A DNA stretch of 64,000 nucleotides, from the NCBI RefSeq assembly GCF_032163505.1, contig NZ_CP134147.1, positions 1,206,501-1,270,500 of the forward strand, in the 5' to 3' direction. Numbering within the stretch: position 1 is the stretch's first letter; every line of letters starts with the position of its first letter. The translations under genes and the position numbers were made by a program. The notes under the pieces are model-generated. The model made no database searches and had not been told where the DNA came from. It was given only the letters and a program-made list of their open reading frames with translations. The DNA comes from Streptococcus parasanguinis. Lineage in GTDB: Bacteria > Bacillota > Bacilli > Lactobacillales > Streptococcaceae. This document shows, in pieces, positions 1 through 10,794 of this stretch.

Positions 1-315
1 CAAAGGTGGCAAGAAGTCATAGTGTTGACTAGAAATAGAGAATTCTTTCTTCTCTTCTTCAGGACTGGCATATTGATTTTGAAACACATCAAACCCTTTG
101 ACCACGTCCTGCGCTTTTTCATAAAATTCCATTCCCCGACGGGTCAAAAAAGTCCCAGAACTGGTCCGACGAAAAATCTTGAAGCCCAGTTCTTTTTCCA
201 GATCTCTGACGGAGATGGACAAGCTAGGCTGACTCACATACATTTTTTCAGCAGCCTCACGAAAAGTACCACTATTGGCAATCGCCACTACATATCGTAA
301 TTGTTGTATATTCAT
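1..315 (-). CDS. LysR-family transcriptional regulator, N-terminal part (cut by window edge)
   Basis: The minus strand is open from an ATG at 315 to the window edge, giving the first 105 residues. They begin MNIQQLRYVVAIANSG and contain the winged helix-turn-helix typical of LysR regulators (FREAAEKMYVSQPSLSISV, about residues 18-36), then the wing with FRRTSSGTFLTRRG. The inducer-binding domain lies outside the window. It would bind DNA and respond to a small effector that is not known here. The gene reads in the same direction as lacG but lies beyond a strong lacG terminator, so it is probably a separate unit. The HTH resembles streptococcal CpsY/MetR-like regulators, but the subfamily cannot be fixed from this part. 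Confidence 0.85.
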   Translation of the reverse strand, partial: MNIQQLRYVVAIANSGTFREAAEKMYVSQPSLSISVRDLEKELGFKIFRRTSSGTFLTRRGMEFYEKAQDVVKGFDVFQNQYASPEEEKKEFSISSQHYDFLPPL

Positions 316-402
316 TCTATTTTCCTTATTACAGTATCGATCTATTATACCATAAATTAGGGGCTGAAAGAAGAGATCCGTTTAAGAGACCTTCATCAAG
401 TG

Positions 403-437
403 AAAATAAAAAAACTGGAACTAAAACAGTTCCAGTT
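403..437 (-). terminator. Terminator after lacG
   Basis: A 9-bp perfect stem (413-421 with 429-437) with a 7-nt loop is followed on the minus strand by a run of T. It lies just past the lacG stop and closes the lac operon. Confidence 0.85.
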
Positions 438-442
438 GATAC

Positions 443-1873
<1,431 letters not shown>

Positions 1874-1936
1874 TCAAAGGAAAAGTGAGTGGAGAGGAGT
1901 TAGTGAGCCATCCATCTCCATCTCACTTATTCGTTC

Positions 1937-3640
1937 TTATTCTTCAAACTGCGCTTGAACAAATGCTAGGGCACCTTGTCCATCACGTGTCAATTTAATG
2001 TATTGAGCTCCTTCAGTCTTAGCCAATTTGATTCCAAGTTTATCTGTTTCAGCCTTCATATCTTCATAGTTTGAAGCTACTTGAGGAGCAAGAATAACAA
2101 GGTCAAATTCTGGCAACATTTCACGGTGAGCACCGTAACCACCAGCAGCAGCCTTCACAGGAACATTGTATTCTGCAGCAGCTTTATTCAAAGCATTGGC
2201 AAGGAGTCCACTGGTACCACCACCGGCACAGAGAACCAAGACGTTTGTTTCTTTTGTGATATTGTTTTGAACTGGTTCGTTTTCAACACCAGCTTTTTCA
2301 AGAATCGCATCTGCTTTAGCTGTATTGAAGTTTGCTGCTACTTTTTCTTTCAAGCTGTCGTTTGCTTTACCAGAACGTTCTTCTTCGAGAATTTGTTCAT
2401 CATAAACTTTCACGAATGGATAATAAATGATTACGTCCACTACCACTAGAAGAGCAGCAAGGATGAAGGAAAGAACTTGGAAGTTTGTACCAAGGACAAT
2501 TCCGAGAGGACCAGGTGTTACCCATGGAAGGTTAGCGGAGAATGAGTTCATTCCCAAGGTATCAACAAAGAATTTGAAGATCCAGACGTTTGCGATTGGC
2601 GCAAAGATAAATGGAATGAAGAAGGTTGGATTCAATACGATTGGAGCCCCGAAGAGAATTGGTTCGTTTACACCGAAGAATGTAGGAACAACAGATGCAC
2701 GTCCAATCGCACGGTTTCGTTCAGACTTACACAACCACATGAAGAGGAATGGAACAATCAAGGTTGCACCAGTACCACCCATGGTAACGATAAACATTTG
2801 AGTCCCAGAAGTGATGACTTTATCAGCATGTTGTCCGGCTTGAAGCAAGTGCAAGTTGTTATCGATATTTGCATATGTGATCGCCGCAATCGCTGGTTCT
2901 ACGATTGAAGGGCCATGGATACCTACAAACCAGAAGAAGGCATAGGCACCAAAAATAAGGGTAATTCCAAGATAACCATCTGCCGCAGAGAACAATGGAG
3001 CTAGAAGTGTTCCAATTGATTCCGCAACTGTTACACCGATAGCACCTTTAACAATCAATTCAAATGCATACAAGAGAACTATTGAAACTGTAAATGGAAT
3101 CAAGTCTTTAAAAACTTGTGAAATATTCGGTGGAACCTCGTCTGGCATGCGAATCGTCACATTGTTTTTCACACAGACCTTATAAACATTAACTGTAACA
3201 AAGGCTGCAATAAAGGCTGTCAACAGACCTTTTGTACCCATGAAGGCTGTAAGAATGCCACCATCTTTACCAGGTTCTGCTGCCATGAGTAGGAAACCAA
3301 CCATAGTAGCCAGCATGGTAGAAAGGTAGTTAATTTGATTGGTTGCTGGCAGATCCCGGTTCATAGAATCGGTCAACGCTTTAGCAGTTGTTCCTCCAAC
3401 AAAGAAGGCTAAGATCCCCATTGAGTAGTTGTATGGGGTCATCAAGAAGCTTTCCATGTCTTTTGACCAGTGGAAGCCCCAAGCATTTGGCACGTAAGCA
3501 ATCAAGATGAAGATAGATGAGAAGAGGATCACAGGCATCCCTGCAATAAAGCCGTCCCGAATCGCTCGCAAATATTTGTTTCGAGAAATCTTTTCAAAGA
3601 AAGGTTTCCCTTTTTCAATTAGTTCAATCAGTTTATTCAT
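1937..3640 (-). CDS. lacE: PTS lactose-specific EIICB component
   Basis: This 567-aa membrane protein imports and phosphorylates lactose. Residues 1 to about 420 form the EIIC channel, with many hydrophobic segments and the conserved signature [10 protein letters not shown]. The C-terminal EIIB domain (from about residue 465) carries the phosphorylated cysteine in [12 protein letters not shown]. The phosphate is received from LacF. The lacE start codon overlaps the end of lacF by 1 bp, which indicates translational coupling. The two domains are joined by a charged linker with several Glu and Lys residues, as in other LacE proteins. Confidence 0.97.
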   Translation of the reverse strand: MNKLIELIEKGKPFFEKISRNKYLRAIRDGFIAGMPVILFSSIFILIAYVPNAWGFHWSKDMESFLMTPYNYSMGILAFFVGGTTAKALTDSMNRDLPATNQINYLSTMLATMVGFLLMAAEPGKDGGILTAFMGTKGLLTAFIAAFVTVNVYKVCVKNNVTIRMPDEVPPNISQVFKDLIPFTVSIVLLYAFELIVKGAIGVTVAESIGTLLAPLFSAADGYLGITLIFGAYAFFWFVGIHGPSIVEPAIAAITYANIDNNLHLLQAGQHADKVITSGTQMFIVTMGGTGATLIVPFLFMWLCKSERNRAIGRASVVPTFFGVNEPILFGAPIVLNPTFFIPFIFAPIANVWIFKFFVDTLGMNSFSANLPWVTPGPLGIVLGTNFQVLSFILAALLVVVDVIIYYPFVKVYDEQILEEERSGKANDSLKEKVAANFNTAKADAILEKAGVENEPVQNNITKETNVLVLCAGGGTSGLLANALNKAAAEYNVPVKAAAGGYGAHREMLPEFDLVILAPQVASNYEDMKAETDKLGIKLAKTEGAQYIKLTRDGQGALAFVQAQFEE

Positions 3641-3957
3641 TATTTTGCTCCTCTTTTATACAGTTCAATCAGATGGTGAATCACGTCTTTTAATAAGATC
3701 GTTGTCATGAGATGGTCTTGACCATGCATCATAGTGATGCTATAAGGGATTTCTTCTCCTGCAGCTTCTTGCGCTAGCATAGTCGTTTGAGATTTGTGAG
3801 CCTCAGCAATACAGGACCCTGCTTCTTCTACCAAAGATTCTGCTTTCGCAAAATCACCATTTTCAGCAGCTTTTAATGCTTCCATTAATTTTGATCGAGC
3901 GTCACCGGCATAAGCGACAATTTCAAACCCAAGTAATTGGACTTCTTCTTTATTCAT
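3640..3957 (-). CDS. lacF: PTS lactose-specific EIIA component
   Basis: This 105-aa cytoplasmic protein transfers phosphate from HPr to the EIIB domain of LacE. The active-site histidine is His78 in [11 protein letters not shown], with Asp81 nearby, matching the metal-binding trimeric EIIA-Lac family. It overlaps lacE by 1 bp and follows lacT by 35 bp. A GGAGG ribosome binding site precedes the ATG. Confidence 0.97.
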   Translation of the reverse strand: MNKEEVQLLGFEIVAYAGDARSKLMEALKAAENGDFAKAESLVEEAGSCIAEAHKSQTTMLAQEAAGEEIPYSITMMHGQDHLMTTILLKDVIHHLIELYKRGAK

Positions 3958-3992
3958 GTTGGTTCCTCCTTATGATAACCTTATTAAAAATT

Positions 3993-4826
3993 TTATAATA
4001 GACGTTGAATATGCAAGGCTAAATAGACTTTTTCATTAGGAGATATCTTAGCTCCAGTCTGTTCAGCGATGGTTTGGTAGATCTGATGACTAATCTCATA
4101 AGCCTTTGGATAACTTAGCTGGATCAGTTGTTCCATCTCGCTCAATCCTTCAGGATCCTCTCTTCCCTTATCTAGGGAGTCAAGGAAATAATTAAGATGA
4201 ATCATAAAGCGATCATAGAAATGACTGTTCTCTTCTTTTCGTTTCAATCCATTTTGAGCTAGTTTTTCTTCTACAGCTTTCAAAATCGCTTGGCGATCTT
4301 GGACATCAGGATCCTGCTCATGAATGACTTCCCCTTGTGCATTGATGAAGTGATAGGCGATACGATTCACTTCGTCATCAGGAAATTGATCCAAGAGCCG
4401 CTCTCGAAAGATTTCAATCGCTTCCTTTGCGATTTTATAGGGGATCGGATGCATAGCAGACGCATCAGGTAGATCACTGTGTTTGTATCTTCCCTGTTGA
4501 ACCGCCTGGTAAGAACAAAAGATGTGATCTGTTAGTGTCACATAGATATATTCTTGAACAGGATAGGCATATTTCTTAGACAAGGTATCAATCACTTCAT
4601 AAGTGGTTGTAATGAAATCAAGAGGAACATCCTTTAGAAGGGCCATAAAGTTTTCTCTTGATTCATCCGTGTTTAAACGAAATACTTTTTCGACCTTATC
4701 ATCAGCTACTAGATCATTTTTCTTTTTCCCAAAAGCAATCCCACTCCCAACAACAATTAACTCTTGTTGAAGCTCATTTTGAACCAAAGCAACATTATTG
4801 TTCATTGGATGGATAATACGATACAT
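3993..4826 (-). CDS. lacT: BglG-family transcriptional antiterminator of the lac operon
   Basis: The 277-aa protein has an N-terminal RNA-binding (CAT) domain (MYRIIHPMNNNVALVQ...) and two PTS regulation domains with conserved histidines. In this family the protein binds a ribonucleic antiterminator (RAT) hairpin in the leader and stops formation of an overlapping terminator when the PTS substrate is present; HPr and the EII proteins tune it by phosphorylation. The start at 4826 was chosen over one 54 bp upstream because AAAGGAG lies at the right distance. A RAT-like sequence and a terminator lie just upstream, so lacT and lacFEG are very likely its own targets. Confidence 0.93.
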   Translation of the reverse strand: MYRIIHPMNNNVALVQNELQQELIVVGSGIAFGKKKNDLVADDKVEKVFRLNTDESRENFMALLKDVPLDFITTTYEVIDTLSKKYAYPVQEYIYVTLTDHIFCSYQAVQQGRYKHSDLPDASAMHPIPYKIAKEAIEIFRERLLDQFPDDEVNRIAYHFINAQGEVIHEQDPDVQDRQAILKAVEEKLAQNGLKRKEENSHFYDRFMIHLNYFLDSLDKGREDPEGLSEMEQLIQLSYPKAYEISHQIYQTIAEQTGAKISPNEKVYLALHIQRLL

Positions 4827-4860
4827 GAGGCTCTCCTTTGTAAAATTTGTTAAAAGCAAA

Positions 4861-4950
4861 TAAAAATGACCACGAAGCAACTGAAAAAACTAGCCTATGC
4901 TAATCATTCAATCTACTTGTGGTCACGCCTAATCTAACTTAGTAACGCTC
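4861..4950 (-). promoter_or_regulatory. LacT antitermination leader: RAT-like element overlapping a terminator
   Basis: On the minus strand the leader has a RAT-like stretch (4921-4950, with GCGTTACT and TTAGGC elements as in BglG-type targets). Its 3' end overlaps the left arm of a terminator (TGACCAC, 4919-4925), which pairs with 4867-4873 and is followed by a T-rich tract. The two structures exclude each other, which is the layout of LacT/BglG control. Confidence 0.75.
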
Positions 4951-4973
4951 ACTGCTATTTAACTTATGAACTT

Positions 4974-5010
4974 ATTCTATCATAAGTTTTTTATTTTGTA
5001 AACCCTTACA
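4974..5010 (-). promoter_or_regulatory. lacT promoter with overlapping cre-like site
   Basis: The -35 box TTTACA (4997-5002), a 17-bp spacer and the -10 box TAGAAT (4974-4979) form a good sigma-A promoter on the minus strand. The palindrome TGTAAGGGTTTACA (4997-5010) covers the -35 box and differs from a typical cre core at one base, suggesting CcpA repression. Confidence 0.7.
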
Positions 5011-5064
5011 GCGAAAATTTTTAAACATTTTTTATAAAAAAGAAACAAGTCCTTGAAATAATGA

Positions 5065-5100
5065 AGAACATTGGAAGGAATTTCTTCCTTCCAATGTTCT
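5065..5100 (-). terminator. Strong hairpin after lacD
   Basis: A 16-bp perfect stem (5065-5080 with 5085-5100) with a 4-nt loop lies 36 bp past the lacD stop. No clean T-run follows on the minus strand, so it may be a terminator or an mRNA-stabilising hairpin that ends the lacABCD unit. Confidence 0.65.
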
Positions 5101-5135
5101 AAATGTTGCTTTAGGAGGCAATAACAATTTGTTTC

Positions 5136-6116
5136 TTACACGCGTTCTGTCCAAGGTGTTGCCACTTTAGCCAAGACTGCGTTCAATTCTTCAATATTTT
5201 GACGACCTTCTGTACGAAGCCATTCACGAGCAGCTGCTTCTCCATCTTTGATGTAAGCTTCTACTGAACCTGCCCATGTCGCACGTCCACAAAGAACACC
5301 GTTGAAGTTAGCACCTGATGCATGAGCAAATTCCAAAGTTTCTTGGAAGAGTTTTGCGGATACACCCGCACTGAGGTAGATGTATGGAAGGTTGGTTGCT
5401 TCTTCTTGTTCTTTAAAGAAGGCAGCAGCTTCTTCACGACTATAGACAACTTCACCTTCTCCAAAACCTTCCACGTAGTTGACATTGACAGGAACTTCTA
5501 CTTTCAATACATCGATATTGAAACGAGGATCTGAGAAGACTTTCATAGCTTCAATGACTTTACGAGGTTTCACTTTTGCATATTCAGCAGAGGTTGCATC
5601 TGCAATTCCTTCATCATAAGCCAAGATTTCAAGGAAGAATGGAATGTCTTCTGCCACACATTCTGAACCGATGCGTTCGATATAAGCTTGTTTTTCTTGG
5701 TTGAGTTCATCTGCACTGTCTACATCATAGTAGAGCAAGAACTTCACAGCATCTGCGCCTTGTTCTTTGATGCGTTTTGCTGACCAAAGGTTGAGGCAGT
5801 CAGGCAAGCGTTTGGTGCTAGAAGTATCGTAGCCTGTCTTTTCGTATGCGAGCAAGAGTCCTGCATCTTTGTCCAAGGCTTTTGTAGCAGGTAGACCATA
5901 TTCTGGGTCCAATAACATAGATGAAGCATATTTTGTCAATTCATCAGCTACAAGGACTTTTAATTCTTCCATTTGTGCTACAGTTGGCTCAGTGTCTTGG
6001 TATTTGGCCATCAAGCGTTTCAAAGCTCCACGTTGGTCGAAGGCCAAAGCTGAAATGACACCGTCTTTTGTACTAAGACGTTCCAAATAGTTGCGTTTTT
6101 GTTCTGTTAATACCAT
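5136..6116 (-). CDS. lacD: Tagatose 1,6-bisphosphate aldolase
   Basis: The 326-aa class I aldolase splits tagatose 1,6-bisphosphate into dihydroxyacetone phosphate and glyceraldehyde 3-phosphate, the last step of the tagatose pathway. Lys205 in [11 protein letters not shown] is the Schiff-base lysine. Length and start ([15 protein letters not shown]) match streptococcal LacD. It follows lacC after 1 bp and is the last gene of lacABCD. Some streptococci have a second LacD paralogue with a regulatory role; the position here makes this the catabolic copy. Confidence 0.97.
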   Translation of the reverse strand: MVLTEQKRNYLERLSTKDGVISALAFDQRGALKRLMAKYQDTEPTVAQMEELKVLVADELTKYASSMLLDPEYGLPATKALDKDAGLLLAYEKTGYDTSSTKRLPDCLNLWSAKRIKEQGADAVKFLLYYDVDSADELNQEKQAYIERIGSECVAEDIPFFLEILAYDEGIADATSAEYAKVKPRKVIEAMKVFSDPRFNIDVLKVEVPVNVNYVEGFGEGEVVYSREEAAAFFKEQEEATNLPYIYLSAGVSAKLFQETLEFAHASGANFNGVLCGRATWAGSVEAYIKDGEAAAREWLRTEGRQNIEELNAVLAKVATPWTERV

Positions 6117-6117
6117 T

Positions 6118-7047
6118 TTATACCTCTTTTACGATTAATTGTTGATACAAGGCATCATAGTGCCCCATGTTGACATGTCCTGTTTGCGCTTCTTGCGCAT
6201 TTAACATTCCAAGAACATTTGCTTTCTTAAGCAAGTCTGCGTCACTCTCATGATGATAGAGACCAGATGCAATCCCTGCAACAGTCGAATCACCAGATCC
6301 GACTGGATTGACGACATCGATCTTAGGAATATCTACCTTATAGAAGACATCCCCATGCTTAGCGAAAGCGCCATTTGCACCAAGGGAGACAATCACCCAT
6401 TCGATGCCATCAAAGAGAGAATCCTGAAGAACTTCTTTTAAGTCTTCCACATTCTTACTCACTTCTTTTCCTAACAACTGTGATAATTCTTCATTGTTTG
6501 GTTTAATGACCGTAGGCTTGACAGCTGCTTGAATGGCAGCTTCTAAAGAAGCTCCCGAGCAATCGAGTACGACTGGTTTCCCAGCTTCCCTTGCAATCTT
6601 GACAAGGCTAGCATAGTAGTCCACTGGTAAACCAGCAGGAAGACTTCCAGAGATGGCAACAACCTCTACTTGTTCAACCAAGTGACGATAATGGTCTAGA
6701 AAGTCTTTCCCTTCTTTCTCAGAAATGGTTGGACCTTTTTCTAAGATTTCTGTTTGCTTGCCTTCGTGAAGGATGGCGATACAATTACGTGTATCTCCAG
6801 CAATTTCAAAGAAACGTTCCTCTATCCCTTCTCCTAAATGATCGAGAATGAATTGCCCTGTTCGACCACCAAGTAGGCCAGTCGCTGCCACTGGATCCTT
6901 TATCTCAGAAAGTACACGAGTAACGTTAAGACCTTTCCCACCAGCTGTCTTACTCACCTCAGCCACACGATTGACTGTATCCAACTGGAGTACATCCAAA
7001 GGATAAGAAATATCAATCGAAGGGTTCATCGTGACCGTTAATATCAT
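6118..7047 (-). CDS. lacC: Tagatose-6-phosphate kinase
   Basis: This 309-aa PfkB/ribokinase-family enzyme phosphorylates tagatose 6-phosphate to the 1,6-bisphosphate using ATP. The N-terminal sugar-binding motif is [12 protein letters not shown], and the C-terminal motif [12 protein letters not shown] carries the catalytic aspartate and anion hole. It lies 10 bp after lacB and 1 bp before lacD, so it is co-transcribed with both. It is close to 1-phosphofructokinase in sequence, but the operon fixes the role. Confidence 0.96.
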   Translation of the reverse strand: MILTVTMNPSIDISYPLDVLQLDTVNRVAEVSKTAGGKGLNVTRVLSEIKDPVAATGLLGGRTGQFILDHLGEGIEERFFEIAGDTRNCIAILHEGKQTEILEKGPTISEKEGKDFLDHYRHLVEQVEVVAISGSLPAGLPVDYYASLVKIAREAGKPVVLDCSGASLEAAIQAAVKPTVIKPNNEELSQLLGKEVSKNVEDLKEVLQDSLFDGIEWVIVSLGANGAFAKHGDVFYKVDIPKIDVVNPVGSGDSTVAGIASGLYHHESDADLLKKANVLGMLNAQEAQTGHVNMGHYDALYQQLIVKEV

Positions 7048-7057
7048 ACGTCACCTC

Positions 7058-7573
7058 TTAGTCGTGGTATTCACCACGGTCCCATTTTTCAAGGAATTCT
7101 GTAAAGAAATCAGCATCCGCTTGATGAGCATTATGTGTTTCCACATGTTGGATCTTAGCGATCAATTTTTTATTTTCTTCAGTTGGTTTGTATTCAGCGT
7201 GGATAAATGCTTCAATGATATCGCACATGAGCAATTCACCAGTAATTTTACCACCAAATCCGATGACATTCGCGTTCAATTCTTCTTTTGCATAGAGAGC
7301 AGTTGTCATATCGCGTACCAAGGCAGAACGGATACCAGGTACTTTGTTAACAGCATTGTTAATCCCAACACCAGTACCACAGATACAAACACCAAGATCT
7401 GCTTGGCCACTTGCTACAGCTTCACCGACTTTTTTACCAAAGATTGGATAGTGGGTACGTGTATGGTCATAAGTCCCAAAGTCGAGTACTTCATATCCTT
7501 TTGATTTCAAAAAATCAGAAACAGCCATTTTTTCATTTGTCACAATGTGATCACAACCAATTGCAATTCTCAT
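7058..7573 (-). CDS. lacB: Galactose-6-phosphate isomerase subunit LacB
   Basis: At 171 aa this is the larger subunit of the heteromeric isomerase that turns galactose 6-phosphate into tagatose 6-phosphate. It belongs to the RpiB/LacAB fold. The motif [10 protein letters not shown] holds the cysteine used for proton transfer in this family, and the N-terminus IAIGCDHI carries the phosphate-site residues. It lies 16 bp after lacA. Confidence 0.97.
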   Translation of the reverse strand: MRIAIGCDHIVTNEKMAVSDFLKSKGYEVLDFGTYDHTRTHYPIFGKKVGEAVASGQADLGVCICGTGVGINNAVNKVPGIRSALVRDMTTALYAKEELNANVIGFGGKITGELLMCDIIEAFIHAEYKPTEENKKLIAKIQHVETHNAHQADADFFTEFLEKWDRGEYHD

Positions 7574-7589
7574 TTGAATTCTCCTCTCA

Positions 7590-8015
7590 TTAGCACATCT
7601 TATTCAACATATCGACACGGATTTGGTGACGGCCACCATCGTATTTACCATTGACGAAGCCTTTGGCAATGTTCTTGGCTAATTCATCCCCAACAATTTC
7701 AGCACCCATGGTAATCATACGAGAATTGTTGTGGCCACGTGTCATATAAGCAGATCGTTCATCTGAAACTTCTGCTGCTACCATTCCTTTGATTTTAGTT
7801 GCAACCATAAATGGACCAGCACCGTAAGCATCAATCACGATTCCAAGATTTTGATCGTTTTTGTTCACTTCGCTAGCAACTGCAAGTGTCACATCTACAA
7901 AATCTTGACCTTCAGCAGTTACATCCACAACATCAAAGTTTTCTTTTACAAGAAACTCTTTCACGAGATCTTTTAATCTTAATCCTGCAGCATCTGCACC
8001 AATTACAATAGACAT
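7590..8015 (-). CDS. lacA: Galactose-6-phosphate isomerase subunit LacA
   Basis: This 141-aa protein is the small subunit paired with LacB. It has the same RpiB-like fold but lacks the cysteine motif of LacB (it reads [13 protein letters not shown] at that place), as expected for LacA. The start at 8015 ([11 protein letters not shown]) was preferred over one 30 bp upstream because AAAGGAGG lies just ahead of it. It is the first gene of lacABCD. Confidence 0.95.
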   Translation of the reverse strand: MSIVIGADAAGLRLKDLVKEFLVKENFDVVDVTAEGQDFVDVTLAVASEVNKNDQNLGIVIDAYGAGPFMVATKIKGMVAAEVSDERSAYMTRGHNNSRMITMGAEIVGDELAKNIAKGFVNGKYDGGRHQIRVDMLNKMC

Positions 8016-8092
8016 GTCCTGTCCTCCTTTTGTTCGTTTCAGCAAATATCCCTGTTGTTAATTTTTCACAAAGGAACATTTTCTTACTTTTG

Positions 8093-8154
8093 ATATTATA
8101 TTACACCTATTTTGAACGAAAGTCAACATTAAATTGTTTATTTTCGAACATTTT
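8093..8154 (-). promoter_or_regulatory. lacA promoter with candidate LacR operator
   Basis: The -35 box TTGACT (8121-8126), a 17-bp spacer and TAATAT (8098-8103) form a promoter. Around and upstream of the -35 box lie TGTTCGAAAAT and TTTCGTTCAAAAT on the minus strand. They form an imperfect repeat that could bind the DeoR-type LacR; the operator is an inference. Confidence 0.6.
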
Positions 8155-8160
8155 TTTAAA

Positions 8161-8193
8161 ATAAAAACACCATATCCACAACAGATATGGTGT
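8161..8193 (-). terminator. Terminator after the galactose-type PTS operon
   Basis: A 10-bp perfect stem (8167-8176 with 8184-8193) and a T-rich tail lie 25 bp past the IIC stop. They separate the PTS genes from lacABCD. Confidence 0.9.
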
Positions 8194-8217
8194 CAGTTTT
8201 CAAACTACATATGACGA

Positions 8218-9693
8218 TTATTTTGCATTTGCAGCATATTCTTCGTTACGTTTGATCATTTGTTTTCTGTACCAAGCGAAGATTCCGATATAGAATGCCA
8301 AGAAGACAACTACACCAAGGATAGCTTTGATATCACCAGTTGTTGCGTTACCGATTGTCCAACCGAGCAATTTTTCAACTGGTCCTTCAAGAGTTGAGTG
8401 AGTGATCAATTGAGTAGAAGCTACCCCTTTAGGGAAGGCATCAACACTCTTAGCCAATTGAGTTGCAAATGGTGCAATCAATGTTCCTGAAAGAAGGAAG
8501 AGTGGCAAGAGAAGGCTTCCGAAGATGATCATACGGATCAATTTACCGCGTGTTACAACCAACAAGGCTGGAGTCACACCCATAGCGATGATACCTGCAA
8601 GTGGCAAGATACCATTTCCGACTTTAGAAAGAAGCACTGCTTCGATCAACATGATTGGTGCAAGTACGTTGGCACAAGCCCAAATTTCAGCACGACCAGC
8701 GATAAATGGCCAGTCCAAACCGATGTTGAATTTACGTCCTTGAAGACGTTTAGTAGCAACGTTTGTAATACCTTGTGACAATGGTTCTACCGCTGCGATG
8801 AACCAAGAACCGATCAATGAGAACAATTCCAAGCAGACACCGGCAGTCAAACCAAGGCTCAACCAACCTTTAATAACCAATTCCCATTTGTCAGCATCTT
8901 GCACGCCAGCAACTGGATGTGGAGTACCCATGATACCGATGACGATACCAAGAAGGAAACCGATAAAGAATTTAGATCCCCAGAAACCGATCTTCTTGTT
9001 CAATTTAGCAGCGTCGAAGTCGTATTTATCAAGACCAGGGAAGAATTTGTCAAAGATTTTATCCAAGACCATGATGATTGGGTTCATCATGTAGTTCATG
9101 TGAGTTGAAGTCATAGGTGATGAACTTGGAGCATTCAAAAGATCATCAAATGTTGGTTTCATCAAGTCTGAGTTGATGATTTTCATAATCCCTACAAGGA
9201 CAACTGCAAGAGTTGCCAAGAAGAGTGATAAACCTTGGCTCACACCGTTGTTGTCTGCATACCATTTGATCAAAAGACCAGTGATAGACAAGTGCCAGAT
9301 ATCGAAGATATCGACGTCAAGTGTATCTGTTTTCTTGATCGCAAGCATGATAACGTTGACAATCAACATAATCAACAAGAAGTAAAGTGTCCAGGCAGAC
9401 CCCCAAGTGATGGTCGCAAGAGGTGCCCAACCAACGTCAGTGATATTCAATTGAATACCTGTGTTCTCAACGAATTTTGCAAGAGACGCTGAGAAAGCTC
9501 CATTCAACATACCGATGATAGCACCGATACCAGTAAGGGCGATGGCAAGTTTAATACCACCTTCAAGGGCTTTAGAGAATTTCACTCCAAACAAGAGAGC
9601 CAATAAAGTCAAGACGATCAACATGATGATCGGAGCACCCATGTCTAGGATGGGTTTGAAAAATTTATTGGCAAAATCAATAATGCCATTCAT
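8218..9693 (-). CDS. PTS galactitol/galactose-type EIIC component
   Basis: This 491-aa integral membrane protein has about ten or more hydrophobic segments and belongs to the GatC family of PTS permeases (motifs GTPHPVAGVQ and PLSQGITNVATKRL). In oral streptococci such as S. gordonii, a GatABC-like PTS beside the lac genes transports galactose as galactose 6-phosphate. The location between lacR and lacABCD supports that role here, although galactitol cannot be excluded by sequence alone. It is the last gene of the IIA-IIB-IIC unit, 94 bp after IIB, and is closed by a terminator. Confidence 0.9.
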   Translation of the reverse strand: MNGIIDFANKFFKPILDMGAPIIMLIVLTLLALLFGVKFSKALEGGIKLAIALTGIGAIIGMLNGAFSASLAKFVENTGIQLNITDVGWAPLATITWGSAWTLYFLLIMLIVNVIMLAIKKTDTLDVDIFDIWHLSITGLLIKWYADNNGVSQGLSLFLATLAVVLVGIMKIINSDLMKPTFDDLLNAPSSSPMTSTHMNYMMNPIIMVLDKIFDKFFPGLDKYDFDAAKLNKKIGFWGSKFFIGFLLGIVIGIMGTPHPVAGVQDADKWELVIKGWLSLGLTAGVCLELFSLIGSWFIAAVEPLSQGITNVATKRLQGRKFNIGLDWPFIAGRAEIWACANVLAPIMLIEAVLLSKVGNGILPLAGIIAMGVTPALLVVTRGKLIRMIIFGSLLLPLFLLSGTLIAPFATQLAKSVDAFPKGVASTQLITHSTLEGPVEKLLGWTIGNATTGDIKAILGVVVFLAFYIGIFAWYRKQMIKRNEEYAANAK

Positions 9694-9787
9694 AATAAAT
9701 CCTCCCGATTTATAATTTGTTATATTAGACTTTAATCGTTCCCAATTTTATCATTGGATAACGCTTACAAACTGTTTTAAAAAAATA

Positions 9788-10093
9788 TTAACTTAATCCA
9801 TGTTCTTTAATGGCAGCTTCGATGTTATCAAAGACTGGCGCACTCATCGCTGGAATACGGAATAAAATTGGTCCTGCTTCTACCACTGGAATACCAGGAT
9901 CAAATCCCAAATCAGTTGCAGCAATTGGAGTAAAGATATCATAACCTGAAATCAAATCTTCATTGACATCTTTGACCATGACAGCGTCACAACGCACATC
10001 ATAACCACGGTTTGACAACTCTTCTTCCAACGCATTCTTAATTTGGTGGCTAGAGTTAACACCTGCACCACAGGCAGCTAAAATTTTAATCAT
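9788..10093 (-). CDS. PTS galactitol/galactose-type EIIB component
   Basis: The 101-aa cytoplasmic EIIB starts MIKILAACGAGVNSS. Cys8 is the phosphorylated residue in the standard P-loop of the Gat/lactose-type EIIB fold. The start at 10093 was chosen because the alternative ATG 15 bp upstream is itself part of the GGAGG ribosome binding site. It relays phosphate from the IIA protein 35 bp upstream to the IIC permease. Confidence 0.9.
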   Translation of the reverse strand: MIKILAACGAGVNSSHQIKNALEEELSNRGYDVRCDAVMVKDVNEDLISGYDIFTPIAATDLGFDPGIPVVEAGPILFRIPAMSAPVFDNIEAAIKEHGLS

Positions 10094-10128
10094 TTGGATG
10101 TCCTCCATTATAAATATTTACGAATGTT

Positions 10129-10605
10129 TTAGGAAATAGTTTCCGTAATGTATTGATAAAGCTTATCTTCACTATCTAATTTTGATAGAGCTTCGAGATT
10201 TCCATTGGATGTAAAGAAATCCATCAGCTGGGCCAAAATATTGGTTTGGCTAGAGCTTGAATTGTTGATAATGAAGAATAAAAGTGAAACTTGGACTTCC
10301 TTATCTGGAGCAATCATATTATGGAAGGTTACGGGTTGATCCAAACGAACCACGACCACATTCTCAGTGAGATTATGGACAATGTCTGTGTGCGGGATCG
10401 CCACATTTGGTAAGTCCTTACCAAGAAATTCCATGTCTAATCCAGTCGGGAAAGACTTTTCACGCTCAATCAAAGCGGAACGATAGGTTGGTGTCACAAT
10501 CTGTCGCTCTTCCAATAAGCTTGCTACCTGCTCAAAGAGATCTGTTTGATCCTTGGCATGTAGGCAAAATACAAGATCTTTGTTAAAGAGTTGATTTAAT
10601 CCCAT
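10129..10605 (-). CDS. PTS galactitol/galactose-type EIIA component
   Basis: This 158-aa protein belongs to the fructose/mannitol-type EIIA family (GatA-like). His72 in NVAIPHTDIVHN is the phosphorylated histidine. The ATG at 10605 was chosen because AAGGAGG lies 8 nt ahead, while the in-frame GTG nine bases earlier touches the ribosome binding site. It is the first gene of the PTS unit. Confidence 0.9.
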   Translation of the reverse strand: MGLNQLFNKDLVFCLHAKDQTDLFEQVASLLEERQIVTPTYRSALIEREKSFPTGLDMEFLGKDLPNVAIPHTDIVHNLTENVVVVRLDQPVTFHNMIAPDKEVQVSLLFFIINNSSSSQTNILAQLMDFFTSNGNLEALSKLDSEDKLYQYITETIS

Positions 10606-10644
10606 TGTTGCCACCTCCTTATCTAACTATTTATTTATAGCTTC

Positions 10645-10727
10645 AGTATATCACTATATTGATTGATTGTCAATCATTTTTTGTCTAAATTTGTTTAATT
10701 TTGTTTGTATATCTCTCTAAAGCGCTT
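10645..10727 (-). promoter_or_regulatory. Promoter of the galactose-type PTS operon with phased repeats and cre-like core
   Basis: On the minus strand TTGACA (10668-10673), a 17-bp spacer and TATACT (10645-10650) make a near-consensus promoter. Just upstream are three direct repeats with a 10-bp period (10681-10710, plus-strand form TTGTTTAATT) that could hold LacR. The core AAGCGCTT at 10720-10727 resembles the centre of a cre site. Confidence 0.7.
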
Positions 10728-10757
10728 CCTAACCGTCATTTTCTAACATCCTTAAAA

Positions 10758-10790
10758 AAGTAAAAAGTGGTCTCTTTTTTGAGACCACTT
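10758..10790 (-). terminator. Terminator after lacR
   Basis: A 10-bp perfect stem (10765-10774 with 10781-10790) with a 6-nt loop is followed by T-rich sequence on the minus strand, 4 bp past the lacR stop. Confidence 0.9.
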
Positions 10791-10794
10791 GATC

